A DNA stretch of 64,000 nt, taken from Dillenia suffruticosa (taxonomy: Eukaryota > Streptophyta > Magnoliopsida > Dilleniales > Dilleniaceae). The notes under the pieces were generated by a model that did not search any database, had not been told where the DNA came from, and saw only the letters and a program-made list of their open reading frames with translations. The translations under genes were made by a program, and so were the position numbers. The stretch is taken from NCBI GenBank assembly GCA_033439265.1, contig JAVTVX010000010.1, forward strand, positions 9,300,001 through 9,364,000, written 5' to 3'. Shown piece by piece: positions 13,570-26,100 of this stretch; position 1 is the stretch's first letter, and each line of letters begins with the position of its first letter.

Positions 13570-14035
13570 ATGTTCAGTTTGGTTCATGGTGCCTAATAAG
13601 ATTAATACCAATGATCTCCTCTAAAAGATGAGATTTAAAGATATCTCTCCAGATGTATGTATCATGAGCTATAATTGTTCTAAGAGCAAGGGTCACTTAT
13701 TTGTTCATTGTTATGTTGCTCGAGAGATGTGGAACTGCATGCACAAACAATTGGGCTAGTCCTAGGAACATCCCTGATTTGTTTCTCACAAAGTTTAGGG
13801 GTTCTCGAGGGACAAAGGATGCTCGTTGACTTTAGAAATGTGCATTGTTGGTTATTCCTTGGTGCATTTGAAGAGAGAATGATGCCTGAATTTTTCAAAA
13901 ATCAAGTTATTGATCCATCTCCTCTTTGGGACAAGATCCTTTTCTATACTTCTTTGTGGGTTCACATCTATGAAATCTTCAACAAGTATAATTTAGAAGA
14001 TTTGAAAAGGAATTGAGAACAGTATTTTGGCCTTT
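13570..14035 (+). mobile_element. L1-type LINE 3' fragment (reverse-transcriptase zinc-binding region)
   Basis: The plus strand encodes broken pieces resembling the C-terminal zinc-binding region of plant L1 ORF2 proteins: VPNKINTNDLL, then SPDVCIMSYNCSKSKGHLF with VHCYVARE, and later LWDKILFYTSLWVH and YNLEDLKRN. At least one in-frame stop and a frameshift separate them. Only the 3' end of the element remains. It lies inside the long leader intron of the DnaJ gene, in the opposite orientation, and its 3' tail meets the miniature LTR element at 14078. Confidence 0.75.
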
Positions 14036-14077
14036 CTATTTGTATTCTTAGGCTTACTGAGGATTTCTTATCCTTTA

Positions 14078-14920
14078 TGTTGGAAATGGTAACAAAGAAT
14101 TAATATAGAGTCCACTGAGAATAGAAAAAAATTAATAAAGTCCTCTAAAAATAGGAGTCTTGGGAACTATGCATCATACTTATTATTTTGATATGTATAA
14201 ATATAGGTGTATTGGATGGGTTTGAGAATTCAAGTCAATTAAGTCATAAAAGAATATTGTTCTTCCTCCTCCATTCTCAACATGGTATTAGAGCCCATCA
14301 TCCTCCAGCTGTCTCCGAAGAGCTCAATTACATGTTCCTTTAATTTGTCATAAGTGAGTCCCGAGCCACTCAAGTCCAGTCAGCTTCCCGTCAAGCTTAA
14401 GTTGTCACTTGTTGACCTTCCTCTGGTCAAGCTTGTCTGCCATCTAGTTGGGCAAGAGCTTTAATGGGATTGCCATCACATCAAGGCATGTCCAATAGTT
14501 CTGTCAAGTGTGGTCTCCATCAGAAAGTTTCTTCTCCTATTGCTTCTAACAGAAGTTTCAAATTGGTCAAAATTATCGTTTAAATCAATAAGCTGACCCG
14601 TCACCAGAGACACCACCGGTCAATAAGTTCATGTTATAAGTCATTATATTTATAACCAACTTGGTGTGTAATGTGCACATTCTCCGGCTTGAAGGGGGTA
14701 TTGGAAACAGAAATAAGAAATAATAGGTCTATTGTAACTAGGTAAAAATTAATATAGTCCTCTTCTAGGGAATACAAATAGAAGTCTTAAAAACTATACA
14801 TATTTATTATCACGGGAACATTTCTCTTTGACATGTATAAATATAAGCGTGGAAGGTGTGTTTAGGCATTCAAGTCAATTGAATTATAAGAGCATTGTTT
14901 TTCCTCCTCTATTCTCAACA
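14078..14920 (+). mobile_element. Miniature LTR retroelement (TRIM-like or deleted copia-type relic)
   Basis: Two diverged direct repeats, 14078-14282 and 14699-14920, both end TTCTCAACA. They flank an internal region of about 416 bp. The internal region starts with TGGTATTAGAGCC (initiator-Met tRNA type primer site) right after the left repeat and ends with a TTGAAGGGGG purine tract before the right one. I see no coding capacity inside. The LTRs differ by many substitutions and small length changes, so the insertion is old. It is a fossil inside the DnaJ leader intron. Confidence 0.8.
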
Positions 14921-17363
14921 CTCTGAAGTTCTTTAACATTATTCTTTACCTCTAATACAAATTTCTTCTCTTTCAAAAGGGGAAAAAATGAAGAGTAGCA
15001 GGCTAAAAGGGATTAAGGTTAGAACTTTTTCCAACTTTAGAGCCTGCCAGGTTCCTTTGTGCCCTTTTCTCTCGCTCACATTTAGCTCTCTCTTCCTCCA
15101 GCTTCCCCATCCTCCTTCTGCCTTCAATATGATCTCTTAACCACATCTAACTCGAACCCTTAAATAATTTGCATTTTTTACCCCCTTTCCTCATTATTTG
15201 CCAACCATGGAAATATTTATTCATGGTTTTGATGTTGGATCACATAATAATCACCTCACTAGAGTGCATCTTGGTCGCACACTATATTTGCAAAATAGTT
15301 GAAGAATAGGAAATGCAAGATGGCATATGAATTGCATGTAATCTTTTGACTTTGGTTTGGAGTCTCCATCATTGTGATAGAGAAAATCTAAACAACACAT
15401 CTATCCCCGCAGTGGATTGCAATTTAATGCAACTAGTGATTCCTTCTAGTAAATTCAAGAAAATCTCATAAACCTTTTCAACTATGAATCATGGACACTT
15501 CAAAATGGAAGTTGATCTGTGTCCGACACATACCGACTCCAATACTCGTAGGAGATTTGGTGGATGCAAGTTGGACACTCCATGTAAAGATTCCAATTGT
15601 TTTATTAATCTTTTAAATACTAGACACTTGTTAGATACTTCTTGGACACTTCTCTGACATTTTCAAAACACTTCTCAAACATGTTCAAAAACTCGAAAGA
15701 CATTTTGCATAATTATTATTGTTATAAATGGAATACTTATATAACTTTATTTAGTTATAAGTCTTATGTTCAATTCAAATGTTGATTGTTATATCTGAGA
15801 TATGGCATTTATCCACTAAGTTCATAATATTTATAGGCAAAAATTATTGATACTATATACATATATACATATTATCACGTGTCCTAACCATGCATGTGTT
15901 TGTGCCTCTTAGCTTCTAAGAAAACACGACACTTTGAAGAACAGAACACCTCAATCACAGAACACAAGATGAAGAGGAATGAATTTCTTTTCTTTTCTAT
16001 TTTTCTAATAATAGATCACACTAATAAGAACTTGAAAGAACTGATAAATATTTTGTTGAATTTCATTTTCCTTAACTAAATAGCGAATAATTCCTATCAT
16101 CTGCTTATGGAATCTCATTCGTTCAAGTTACATAGAGACGCTTTCGTTTTAAACATGTACACTGGTTTATGATTGCAAAATAAAACTCCATAGAGTTTCA
16201 ACATCAACCCTAATAGAAAATGATACAAACAAGGTATGGGGCTGCAACAGAGGAAAGGCGTACCTCTTTAAGCAATAAATTGATCGCAAATCTCATATTA
16301 ATACCCTAAACACTACATTAGCCTACTATTTTTTCCTGCATCATTTTCTAAATGCTTTGGATCTCTCAAACACAAAGTCTGTATGCAGATGTTCTCCAAC
16401 GATTTCCTTCTGCATGATGCTATGCCTCATAGAAAGGACAAGCACTATCTCTCTGACAGATTAGCGAGTCTGAATTACGTAAATTTTCACCTGATTTCAA
16501 CAATAAACAGCTCCCAGTTTCATGATTCTGATTTCCAAAGGCCCAGATAATGACTACCCTTTATATTCGTTGTTTTGAAAAAACTGCATCACTGTGCTGC
16601 TTGCTGGGTTTAGCTGACCTCAATTATTTCTATCACTCTCTTCATGCATTGCCAATATGAAATGCCATGACATATTATCGACATGGGAGAATCAGAAAGA
16701 TCCTTTATTAACAAATATTCCAGAGCTGAAGGAATCCACATGGGGTTTTCCATCCATTACATCAAATGTTCAAATTAGTGAATGACCTACACTGGATATA
16801 TTATCAATATCAATGCAGACACACACACACGAACAAACAAACATAAACAACTTACTTCTTATGACCTCCTCAACTTTTAATGTTAGGAATATTGCCCATT
16901 CCAAGAGGCTTCTCACACTTCTTATAACATTCCAATTGGGTCCTTCAAACATTTCAACATCACCCACCAATCTAATTGAATGGACCATATCAAATAGTCC
17001 TATTATAATTATTAAAGAACAAGCTATTAGAGGCTCAAAATGCATCCTAATGAAAACAAGGAAATAATGTACAAGGATTTTCACATTGTTACCTAGTCCA
17101 AACAAGAAAGTGCAAATAGAAAACTTGTCTATAAGGTCATTAAACACCTTTATAGTTTGAATAACTCTTTGAGCATGGTAGAAAATTTCAGCTCCTAAAT
17201 AAATCTTTCACCTGCCAACCTCATGTTTTAACCAGGAAATAAGGAAAATACAGTTCATCATCATCCACAATTATTTATGAAAGTGATTCTCTATGCTTGT
17301 TACAAGATACAGAAAAATAAGATTACGAAATGTATGTTCATTGCCCACGTAGCTAATGATTAC

Positions 17364-17453
17364 CTGTTCCGGTCCCTGCCCCCATCAATGAAGAGCCCAC
17401 ATTTACTATAACAGTTCACTCATCAGCGAATCGCACATTCACCAAGACAGAAT
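17364..17453 (-). promoter_or_regulatory. Leader exon 2 with upstream ORFs
   Basis: This 90-nt candidate exon carries four upstream ATGs. One opens a 9-codon ORF (MCDSLMSEL), with another ATG inside it; one opens a 5-codon ORF (MWALH). The last, near the 3' end, reads across the splice into exon 3 as a 28-codon ORF that stops before the main ATG. If the exon is skipped, exons 1 and 3 contain no upstream ATG. Translation control by exon inclusion is therefore possible, but this is inference. Confidence 0.5.
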
Positions 17454-18156
17454 CTGCAACAAAGTCAACAATCAACAATCAACACATGTCATGGCATATA
17501 TTCAAAATTTTTGGTAACTAACTTCTAAACAAGTTTAATAGCTTTGTTCTTTCAAGCACAAATTATTCCAATCAATAGTGCATCAACCCAGAAAAGTGCA
17601 GACAGTTGGCAGTCTAAAATTTAGTAGTCTATTTCCTAAAACAATTTATTGTCAAATTACTCAAACAAGATTCATTTTCATTAATCATATTCTATGGACA
17701 TATTTACTCAGTGCACAGACTCATTTTCTTCTGTTGTAGGATCTATCTGAGCTTCATTTACATCTGAGATGTGAACATAAAGGTAGATTCAACGTGGCTG
17801 GTTTTTGTACTTTCCAATCTCACTTGTCAGTAACCCCTCTAGAACAACCTAGTACTCAAAATAAAACCCAATTTTCAATTGACAAGGAATTTTCAAAAAA
17901 TTCCTAAACATTCTCAGAGTTCAATGCAAATTCGCACAAAATTCAAACTCAAAACTTCAGATGCAGTATAATTCAAACATATACAAACAGCAACGGTCTC
18001 TCGATCAAGCAATTCCAGAACATCTCACATTCAATCAAGAAGAAGAAAACGACAGAAAAAAAAAAAGAACACACACAAAAATTCAATCTCAGAGAGATCA
18101 CGAAGAACATCAAAATTCCACGTGCACCTGAAGTTGATTCCACAAAATTGCGTACC

Positions 18157-18440
18157 AGAAGAAGAGGATCAAACACTCGTCAACGACTGTAGAAGAAGAA
18201 TGGCGGAGGATTCTCTCAAATTAAAGTTGAAAGCCAAAGTTGAACCGAAGAAGAAAAGTGAGAAACTTCGGCGATGAGTACGGCGGTTGCGACGACGGCG
18301 TCAAGAAATCGGAACGGTTGGTGATAACTAAGGTGAGAGAAACAGAAGAGAGAGAGGGGGGAGGAGAGAGAGAGGGGTTGAACCCTAACCTCAGCGCAGT
18401 AAACCGCAGTAGAAGGCAAAAACCGAAAGGGCAAATGAAA
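18157..18440 (-). promoter_or_regulatory. DnaJ leader exon 1 and core promoter area
   Basis: On the minus strand this area is CT-rich (tracts at about 18335-18375) with a GGTTAGGGTT telo-box-like motif. Such motifs are common in leaders and core promoters of plant housekeeping genes. I see no clear TATA box. The short plus-strand ORFs here are translations of the GA-rich complement and are not genes. Confidence 0.5.
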
Positions 18441-18694
18441 TGAGAAGAAAAATGAAATCTCAGGTCTCCGGAGTTGAAAGGAAAGAATTTCGGAGATCAG
18501 AATTTGGCATTTTTATTTTAATAATATATTATTTATTACCAAATATTCATCTTCATTTGGTTCAACCGGTTCTCGACCCGTATCAGCATTCGGGTCATGG
18601 GAAGTGGACCACATGGAGGACAGGCCAAGCCCATCAGCCCTGCGTGTAAAATAAAATAAAGTATAAGTTATGATCGCATGAAAGTTGAAAATGG

Positions 18695-19945
18695 TGGTCC
18701 GAATTTTATTTGCCGGATTTAAGATTTTAGTTTCTATTAAAAACTTAGTTTAAATTTTTTTTTAAAATTATTGAAAAGGCCCGATTGAATCAAGCCCAAC
18801 TTTTATTTCTTAAAGTTTGACCCGAATTCTACCCGGGCCATGCTTAATATATTTGAATTATATGAGAACAAAATTATCATTCATGGATTTTAATATGGAT
18901 ATTAGTTGTAAATCTTTGAATCAAATTAATTTTTTATCATAAGAACATCTACTAATTTGCTATTCATACATCTAATCTATAAAAACCAATAATAATAATA
19001 ATTTTTTAATCTACCATTATATATACAAAACAAGTACGAAAATGGGTTTTAGTATAACATATTCAAATGGCATTGTATATAAATGGACACTTCATTGGCT
19101 GCATTCGATGTGGATATAGGGAGAACGAATAATAATTACGAGCTTCAATTTCTTGCTTTGGAAAATTGTTAAATCCAACTTAAGAAATAATTTTGGGGGG
19201 CTGAGGAGGGATTTTCCCATATTTGATGTTAAGTTTGTGGTCCTGTAGGCATTAGAATACAAATTTTGATCCATTTCTAGTCGTACTTCATTAAAAATCG
19301 AAGATGGACCACCAAACAACGGCTATAACAGTGGGGATAAAATACTAAATCTCTTAATCAAGTCTCAAATTTTAAATTTAAGAATAAAAAAAATTATCTG
19401 AGAAAGTCATTCTTTAAATAAACCCCCATAAAAGATCAAATCGAATTAATTAAAATATAATTTTAAATAGTGATAGATAAAAAAAAAAAAACGACCAAAC
19501 AAATAAACAAACCTAAAGATGGATCATATCTTTCTCGGCCTTTTGGCTGAGATCAAGAAGATGGACCTCTGAATTTTCTTAGAATCAAATTTAAGATTTT
19601 AATTTCTTTTAAAACCCAACCTTTATTTGCAATTTGGATCATAATCAAATATAAAATATAATTGAACTATATGAGTTAGAACATGGTTCATTAATTTTAA
19701 TATGAATATTAATTGCAAATGTCTAAATCTAACCATTTTATCATTGCAGCATCTAATAGTTATGGTAAAAGTAATAGTCTGCTGTTCATACAGCTAATCT
19801 GAACCAAAATAAGGTAATAAAAAAGTTTAATCCACCGCTATGTACTTACAAAATATATACATAAACAAGTTTAAACGTTATATATTAAAATAATATATAC
19901 ATGTGGATATTTTATTAGATGCATTTGATATAGATATGGGATTAT
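18695..19945. repeat. Diverged direct duplication, two copies of about 0.4 kb
   Basis: Copies at about 18695-19120 and 19570-19945 share an ordered series of blocks: TTTAAGATTTTA, GAATTATATGAG/GAACTATATGAG, ATTTTAATATGGATATTA/ATTTTAATATGAATATTA, CATCTAAT and GCATTCGATGTGGATATAGG/GCATTTGATATAGATATGGG. The level of change suggests an old duplication. The 450 bp between the copies ends with a fragment of U2 snRNA. No coding content. Confidence 0.75.
19526..19557 (+). pseudogene. 5' fragment of U2 snRNA
   Basis: Thirty-two bases match the start of plant U2 snRNA (ATACCTTTCTCGG, then CCTTTTGGCTAAGATCAAG) with two differences. After GATCAAG the similarity ends, so the branch-site-pairing region and Sm site are missing. 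I see no upstream sequence element and TATA box of a plant snRNA gene. It is a truncated copy and not a working gene. Confidence 0.75.
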
Positions 19946-21026
19946 GTATAAGTTCTCAAGCGGATAATTTAGTAGTATAAATTTTTTTTTTTCAATCGAA
20001 TCGAATGAGCTCATATTTAAATTTGTATATAATAAAAAAAAATCATATATAAATACTAGTATCATATGTTAAAACAGTGTGTGTACACATTTACGTACGG
20101 GCTTCAAGATTGGATTTGACACGAGTGAGTTAGCTGGGTGGGTCTTTTAGTGACCTATACAGTCATTTCAGACCCATGTTCCACCCCAGGAGTCTTGCCC
20201 ACTTTTAGGGTCGGGTTTGCATTTTGTGTTATGTGTGAAAAACTCGGGACAGAACAACGTACTGTAGACGTAAAAGTCGGATATTAAATTTCATTAATTA
20301 AATTCTTGAATTTGAATTTTAAAAATAGAAAAATAGATATTAAAAAATTCAACTTCTAAAATGAGTCACATAGTACTTAGATTAGATTTAGTCACATTGA
20401 TCTAGATGTCGGTAAGTGGTAGAAATATTTACACCGAAGGTTAAAAAAAAAAAAAGGAAAAAGAAAAAAGAAACACCTAGGGTCGGCTTATAGTTTCATT
20501 ATATTGTAAGAGGCTCGGCCCATATTTACAAAGCCGGGTCTTTTAGTTCATTGGGCCGGGTTGAGCTAAAATCAAACTCTGTTATGTTATCTCCGGGCTT
20601 GATTGACCCCGGCCCGACCATTGCTCAAATTTAATTATGAACCTAAGACGCGGTGGTGAGTTGGGCAAGAGTTTAAAAAATATTCTGTCCTCTTTATTTT
20701 AGTTGGGGAAAAAACACGTGAGACGAAAATTCAAGAATAACATTTTATTTCAATCCTTGGCTCAAGTAATGCCATTCTTCATGTTTTTCCTTGAGGTTTT
20801 CACCATAATTCTGCAAAGGAAGTAGACATTTAGGTGGTAAAATTCTACGACTTTCAATTCAATGGGAAGGTGCGTAAGGACTGAACGAGGAGGGGACTAT
20901 ACCCCCAACTTGTCCACAGTTTTGTTGATAGCTACTCCTATGGTATATGATAGTTTCATTAAAGGTTCGTTTTGGTCTGCTTTCTCCTGCTATAATAGAG
21001 CAATGGGCTAACCATCTTTGATGTAG
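19946..21026. other. Intergenic, no gene seen
   Basis: AT-rich sequence with short GC-rich patches around 20515-20620 carrying GGGCCGGG and CCCGGCCCG motifs. These recall the ends of the hAT element at 58784 and may be remnants of related termini. I see no supported exon. Confidence 0.5.
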
Positions 21027-22280
21027 TTAGGCAGAAATTGGAAGAAGACAATCTGGAATTTTTCGCAGCATACAACATCCTGCTAAATTTGAAGCTGCAT
21101 ATTGTTATGTTCAATCACTTGCTCGGGAAGCAAATCACCATGATGAGCTTTCCAATGCCTTCAATGCCATCTGCAGCTCCTGTGCAGAAAGCAACTCGTT
21201 TGACGCTCCGTAAGTTCTTGCCCTTTAATCTCAACCGTTAAACTTGTTAACCATGTAGTTCTAATTATTTTGTAATGCAGCTGAAAACTTATCCGTAAGA
21301 CAGCCGCAGCAGCCTGCTTCTGCCTTAGCTCCAGAACATTGGGAGGTTGATTTAGCAGAAAGTAGTCAATCTGCTCAATACATCGCACTTGAGAGTTTTC
21401 ACAATCACACAATCAGCTCACTTAAGGATCAAAATCTTTTTACCCGGTGCCATGTTCTTCTTTTGATAGTAGCAGCTAAGAGTTGTTGATCAATTTCTCA
21501 TTTGTGATTTCTCATTGCATTGCCCCAAGTCCTGTGTCAATGGTTGCAAATCACACTTTTACTATGGATACTTAAGCTAGAGTGATGAACATGGACGCAC
21601 TAGTAAATGATATAAAATTCATGTCTAAGCTGGAAAAACTACCGCAACTGCGTGCTAGACCAGGTGCTGCCAATGGCAACACAATCGACTATAGTAATAC
21701 ACATCATTGGAGACATGGCATCATGGACCCACCAGAAGACTTGCATCATGTGTAAGGTCAAAATATACATCTCTCCCTATTATTGCTCCATCATACAAGT
21801 TGCCATGCTTGATTCACATGCTTATAATGACGATTCATAACATTCATGCTACACCCCAAATTAGTGCAACTACTTCATAAGCTGTTGTCTTATCTAAATT
21901 TCCATCCTCACTTTTTTAATTGGGTGCTTATATTCTCAATTCTGCATGGTAAAAATTTTTTCTTCTCTTCTTTACCACAGGCTCCATGGAACTCAAAGAC
22001 TACCCGTCCCTCCATCATGGACCCTTCTTTTCAGGATAATTTATTTACTTCTTTTCGGGATAATTTGTTTACTTCTGCATAATACAACGAAATTACAGTA
22101 GTTTATGGAGAAGATTTACCATTCATTTTTTTGGGTTATCCTTAATTGGTGTGGGTTATCATCTTCTTTCAGTGTCCGAGAAGAACCACTATTGTAAGCT
22201 CGGAATGGAGAAGGAACACCCTAGGGCAAACCAGGGGGCTTGCAGTTGCTCCAGTGGACCAAATTCTCCGCATTTTAGCA
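21027..22280 (+). pseudogene. 5'-truncated relic of a TIGR01589-domain plant gene
   Basis: After an ATGTAG acceptor the exon 21027-21209 reads VRQKLEEDNLEFF, AAYNILLNLK and IVMFNHLLG. This matches the second half of the plant-specific TIGR01589 domain. A clean intron (21210-21280) joins in phase to PENLSVRQPQQPAS and WEVDLAESSQSAQY. Further exons are plausible: from about 21576, MNMDALVNDIKFMSKLEK, ending near 21752 with donor GTGTAAGG; and a last piece from about 22172, SEKNHYCKLGMEKEH and SGPNSPHFSRYSRS. The N-terminal half of the domain and any start codon are absent upstream. The exon near 21980-22080 cannot be joined cleanly. Introns are kept, so this is a DNA-level remnant and not a retrocopy. 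Function of the family is unknown to me. Confidence 0.6.
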
Positions 22281-23100
22281 GATACAGCAGATCATAATTT
22301 AGGTCACGGTCTAGTTACAGCAGTGAGAAACAGAGGCAACATAATAGGAAACTTGGGTCCTCACAGAATTTCTAGAATAAGTTTGTTTGCATTCAGGGAA
22401 TCAAAATACAAATTTTCAAATACATAACAAGCATTGGTTCAGCGAATGATTCAAGCGAATAGATGCAATGCGGGCATGTTATTCCATATATCTCTACTTG
22501 TGTCATAAATCAAACACAGGCTCTGCTTGTGTCATGTGAAACACATAGGTTCTTCATCAAGCATTTGATTAAAATGCGTCAACGTTTTCCCACCTATGCA
22601 ATTATATATTGTGCCACAATCATGAAGACAAACGAGCCAATGAAACATAAATGACATAAAATAGATTTTGCAGCAGCAAGTTACAAAGTGTACATGATAA
22701 ACAATAGGGTAATTTGAAAGCTAGCACACCTTGGGTACGTCCAATTAACCCAAGCTTATACTTTGAGATCCTTGTTTGAACAGCTAAGAAACCAGTTACT
22801 CTTGACACTCTAAAACATGTGAGAGATGCCATAGCGGCCAATATAGCAGCTAATTCAGTAACAATTGCCCGAAAGACCCCAAAGAAACTTCACCACAACA
22901 GTCATGAAAAAAAATAAAGGGATATATAGAGAAGTACGGGGATAATCAACAAGTAAATGAGTACACTTTTCGCCTCCAGGAGCAAGATGATGGGTCAAAT
23001 TGCCTCTTGCCGGATGATATGAACATTGGGGCATCATGCAAGGGTAGCATTTCCGTCTCCATATTGATGTTCCTGAGATTAGATGTTTGGTAGAATCTTT

Positions 23101-26100
23101 CTAGTCATGCTGTTCGGCAGTCCAATATGTCTTGTTCTGATGAAATCTAACCACAATGCAGGTTATGTTGTCTGCACTGCCACACGTGAAAGCTGTCTCA
23201 GTCAATTTACGAGCTGCAGCCTCAGGTTCTTCTTCTGTCCGGGCAAGCGAAATGGCATCCTGAGTGACATTAAGGGCATTTAAATGGTTCCTTTACCAGA
23301 AACTTGGAAACTCATTTCTACCGGTCATCTTTCAGAAATTAGCCAAACCTCAAGTAGAGTTGGTAAGAAACTCCTTGATGATTATGTAGATCAAATTGTG
23401 ACAATCCCACCAGTCACAGTGAACAGGATGATGGGATCACGCACATATCATTATCTAACCCCTCCCCCAAATTGGAGGTGTGAACTGGGACATTTCATCA
23501 TATTAATATTCAGACTGAATATCCAGCAGTAGGGTAAACTTGTTGCCCCTTCTTTGTTCTAAAATAGGACGATTTTCATGAGAGGGCAATTATATAATCC
23601 ATGTTCAACAAATGTCAAACAAGCATTGGACAAAAACTACTAGCACATCTTCATATGCATAATCATCTCCAATGATTGCTAGCCATGACTAATATGGATC
23701 ATGGAGTACAACATTTCCCAACACAACATTTGTTGATACACGACTCCAAATCACCCTCTAAAAGCTTAGTGGAGGCCCCTTGTTCGTCTTTCTGTTTCTT
23801 CCTTTGTTTATTTTATTTTATTTCATTTTATTTTTTTCTTGTTTATATATTCTCCCATTTACTACATTGATTTTGTCATACTAGGGAAGCCCATTATTAC
23901 CAGTACTCTATAAGAATAACATGGATTGAGATAAAAGGAAACACTTAAGGTTTGAGACGACCAGCTGTGCAGCGGAGAGGATAAGGATAACGACGATATC
24001 AGAAATTAAATTTTACCTCATTTGGAACCACATCCCAAAGCCCATCACTAGCTAGCACGAGCAGTTCAAATTCCTCATCAATCACTTGATCCTGTTAATA
24101 AAAATAAATAAATAAATAAAATAATAGAAGAAAAAATTACACTGTTATATTCCAGAAAGCTCAATAATGAACTTGGGAAAAGCAAATAATGTTCCAAATT
24201 TATTCTTATCAAGTTCCTCAAATTCTTTCTCCCACTGGAATTGGACAAACCCTCTTGGATTTCATAGGGCTCATCCTTCCCTTACTAGGAACTATTACAT
24301 ATGATTTTTTAAGGGAAAACAGAAGAACACTAAAAAAGAATGAAAACACTAAGGCAATAAAGCCAACCAAAACTAAAGCACTAGAGCATCAACAAAGTCA
24401 ATAAACCCTTTTAAGGATGAGAACAACTTGGAGGAAATCATGTATAGCAGGCTTTTCAACAAGCAACTCACAAAACTAGCCAAGAGTCTTTCAACCCCAC
24501 AAAAGAAGTACAAAATCCGCCCATCACACTCCCTCCATATTAATAAACAAATTCACTTTTTCTCATATATGTTTAGCCAAGGAGAAATCTCCACTTGACT
24601 CTACTTTCCTCTACTAGTCTTTATTTTGTTTATTCCACATGTAACGTCCGATGACTAAAGTAAAAAATCTTAATAAAAAACATTAAATTTTGCAAGCAAA
24701 ATGGAATTGCCACATAAAAATAACAAAAATCATCGTTATATCAATAATTTTTTGAATTCAAAACCTCATCTAACTTCTAAACTTGACCTCTACTCTTCCA
24801 AACACTGCTGTGAACTACTAATTTACATAATGTCTAACGTTAATCAAAGAATTGTTTAGGCATTATCATTTCTTCTATTACTAACCACCTCATACAGAAT
24901 GGTGTACGCCAACCAATAGCAATTTCTCATTGCTTTACAATACACAACCAACCCTGGCCCTTCATAGGCTCCAATTCCAAAGAGGACCTAAAACTCAGGT
25001 ACCATATTTGACAACTTAAAAATTGTCATCTAAATGTAACAACTTTAAATGGTTGCTGAGTGGAAAAATAGAGATCATGTGAAAATCTTTAGCGCAAAAA
25101 CTTCTCAACAACATTAATTAAAGAAGCAACCCTGTCGTACTTTCATCCCCACTTTTTGTGCAAGGATATCTTTTACATTTTTCAAAATATCTTTGAAGAA
25201 AACAATGCCATGCCACAATAAAACAACTAATTATCCGGCTCCTATTCTACATTAACATCTTAAGGAAACTATAGCAATCACTTAAAAAATAATAATTATT
25301 ACATTGGAATGATACCAAAACATCCCACGATAAAACAACCAATTATTCAAGAAAATTATTGTGTTCTTGATTGGTTACAATTGTCATTTAGATATGCAAA
25401 ACTGCAGTTGTTGCTCACTAGTCCTTAGCATTTTGTTAGGTTCTCAGTCAATCTCCAATTCTTCCTACTTGCAGAGAGTTTTATGGGCAATAACACCTGG
25501 AAGAATTTTCACCACCCATTGATTGCAACCTTCCAAAAGCAAAGCTGATTATGGTGAATTAGCAAGAAATTACAAATGTTATTCAACTGTTTAAAACTAT
25601 TTTGCAGAATTATATTCCAGTACTTATGACGGATCTTATCAGCAGATTCTTGGACATTTTATACTGCCAGATGATTGCAACTACGAGGCCTTTTTTTCCT
25701 TGATAGATAAGATTTCTTTTTTTTGGGGGGGGGGGGAGGATTTGGTAAAGGCAAGGACATAAAACAAGCAGTTTCAGGGCCTACCTGAATCTCAGGCTCT
25801 GCCACTACAAATTGCTTTAGCATACGATTTCCAAATGCACGAGACATTGCTAGCACACCTCCTACCCTCCATGTTCCTAAAATACCAAGAGAAAAACCAT
25901 TGGAACCACAAAAAAACAGACAACTGAAATTACAGCTGCTTATAATTGCAGTAAGCTGAACAGTTCATAAGTAGCAAGCTCTATTTCATAGTCTCCCATC
26001 TTTCTACGCCTCTTTTTAACTTTTTTTGCTTTAACTTTAACGACAGAGGAAAAAAGAATGGTCAAAACCTACTGAAAACTGTTTCTCCTATAAACCTCAT

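Larger units (their letters stand above)
9497..18400 (-). other. Probable 5' leader of the DnaJ gene, split by two introns
   Basis: Splice signals on the minus strand suggest three leader exons. Exon 1 runs from about 18400 to 18156 and ends CTTCTG before GTACGC. Exon 2 is 17453-17364, with acceptor TTGTTGCAG and donor CAG before GTAATC. Exon 3 runs from 9658 (acceptor TTCATTGCAG) into the CDS at 9496. That implies leader introns of about 0.7 kb and 7.7 kb. Exon 1 is pyrimidine-rich with CT tracts and has no ATG. Exon 2 carries upstream ATGs. The splicing is inferred from sequence only; the long intron is filled with transposon debris and AT-rich sequence. Confidence 0.6.

Noticed and set aside
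18216-18649. ORFs on both strands around the DnaJ leader
   Set aside because: They translate GA/CT-rich leader sequence; no conserved protein feature.
19526-19557. Functional U2 snRNA gene
   Set aside because: Similarity stops after 32 bases and snRNA promoter elements are absent.
22146-22427. 93-residue plus-strand ORF (SEWRRNTLGQTRGLAVAP)
   Set aside because: An alternative frame (SEKNHYCKLGMEKEH) starts in phase after a good CTTTCAG acceptor and looks more protein-like, so this is probably its shadow.
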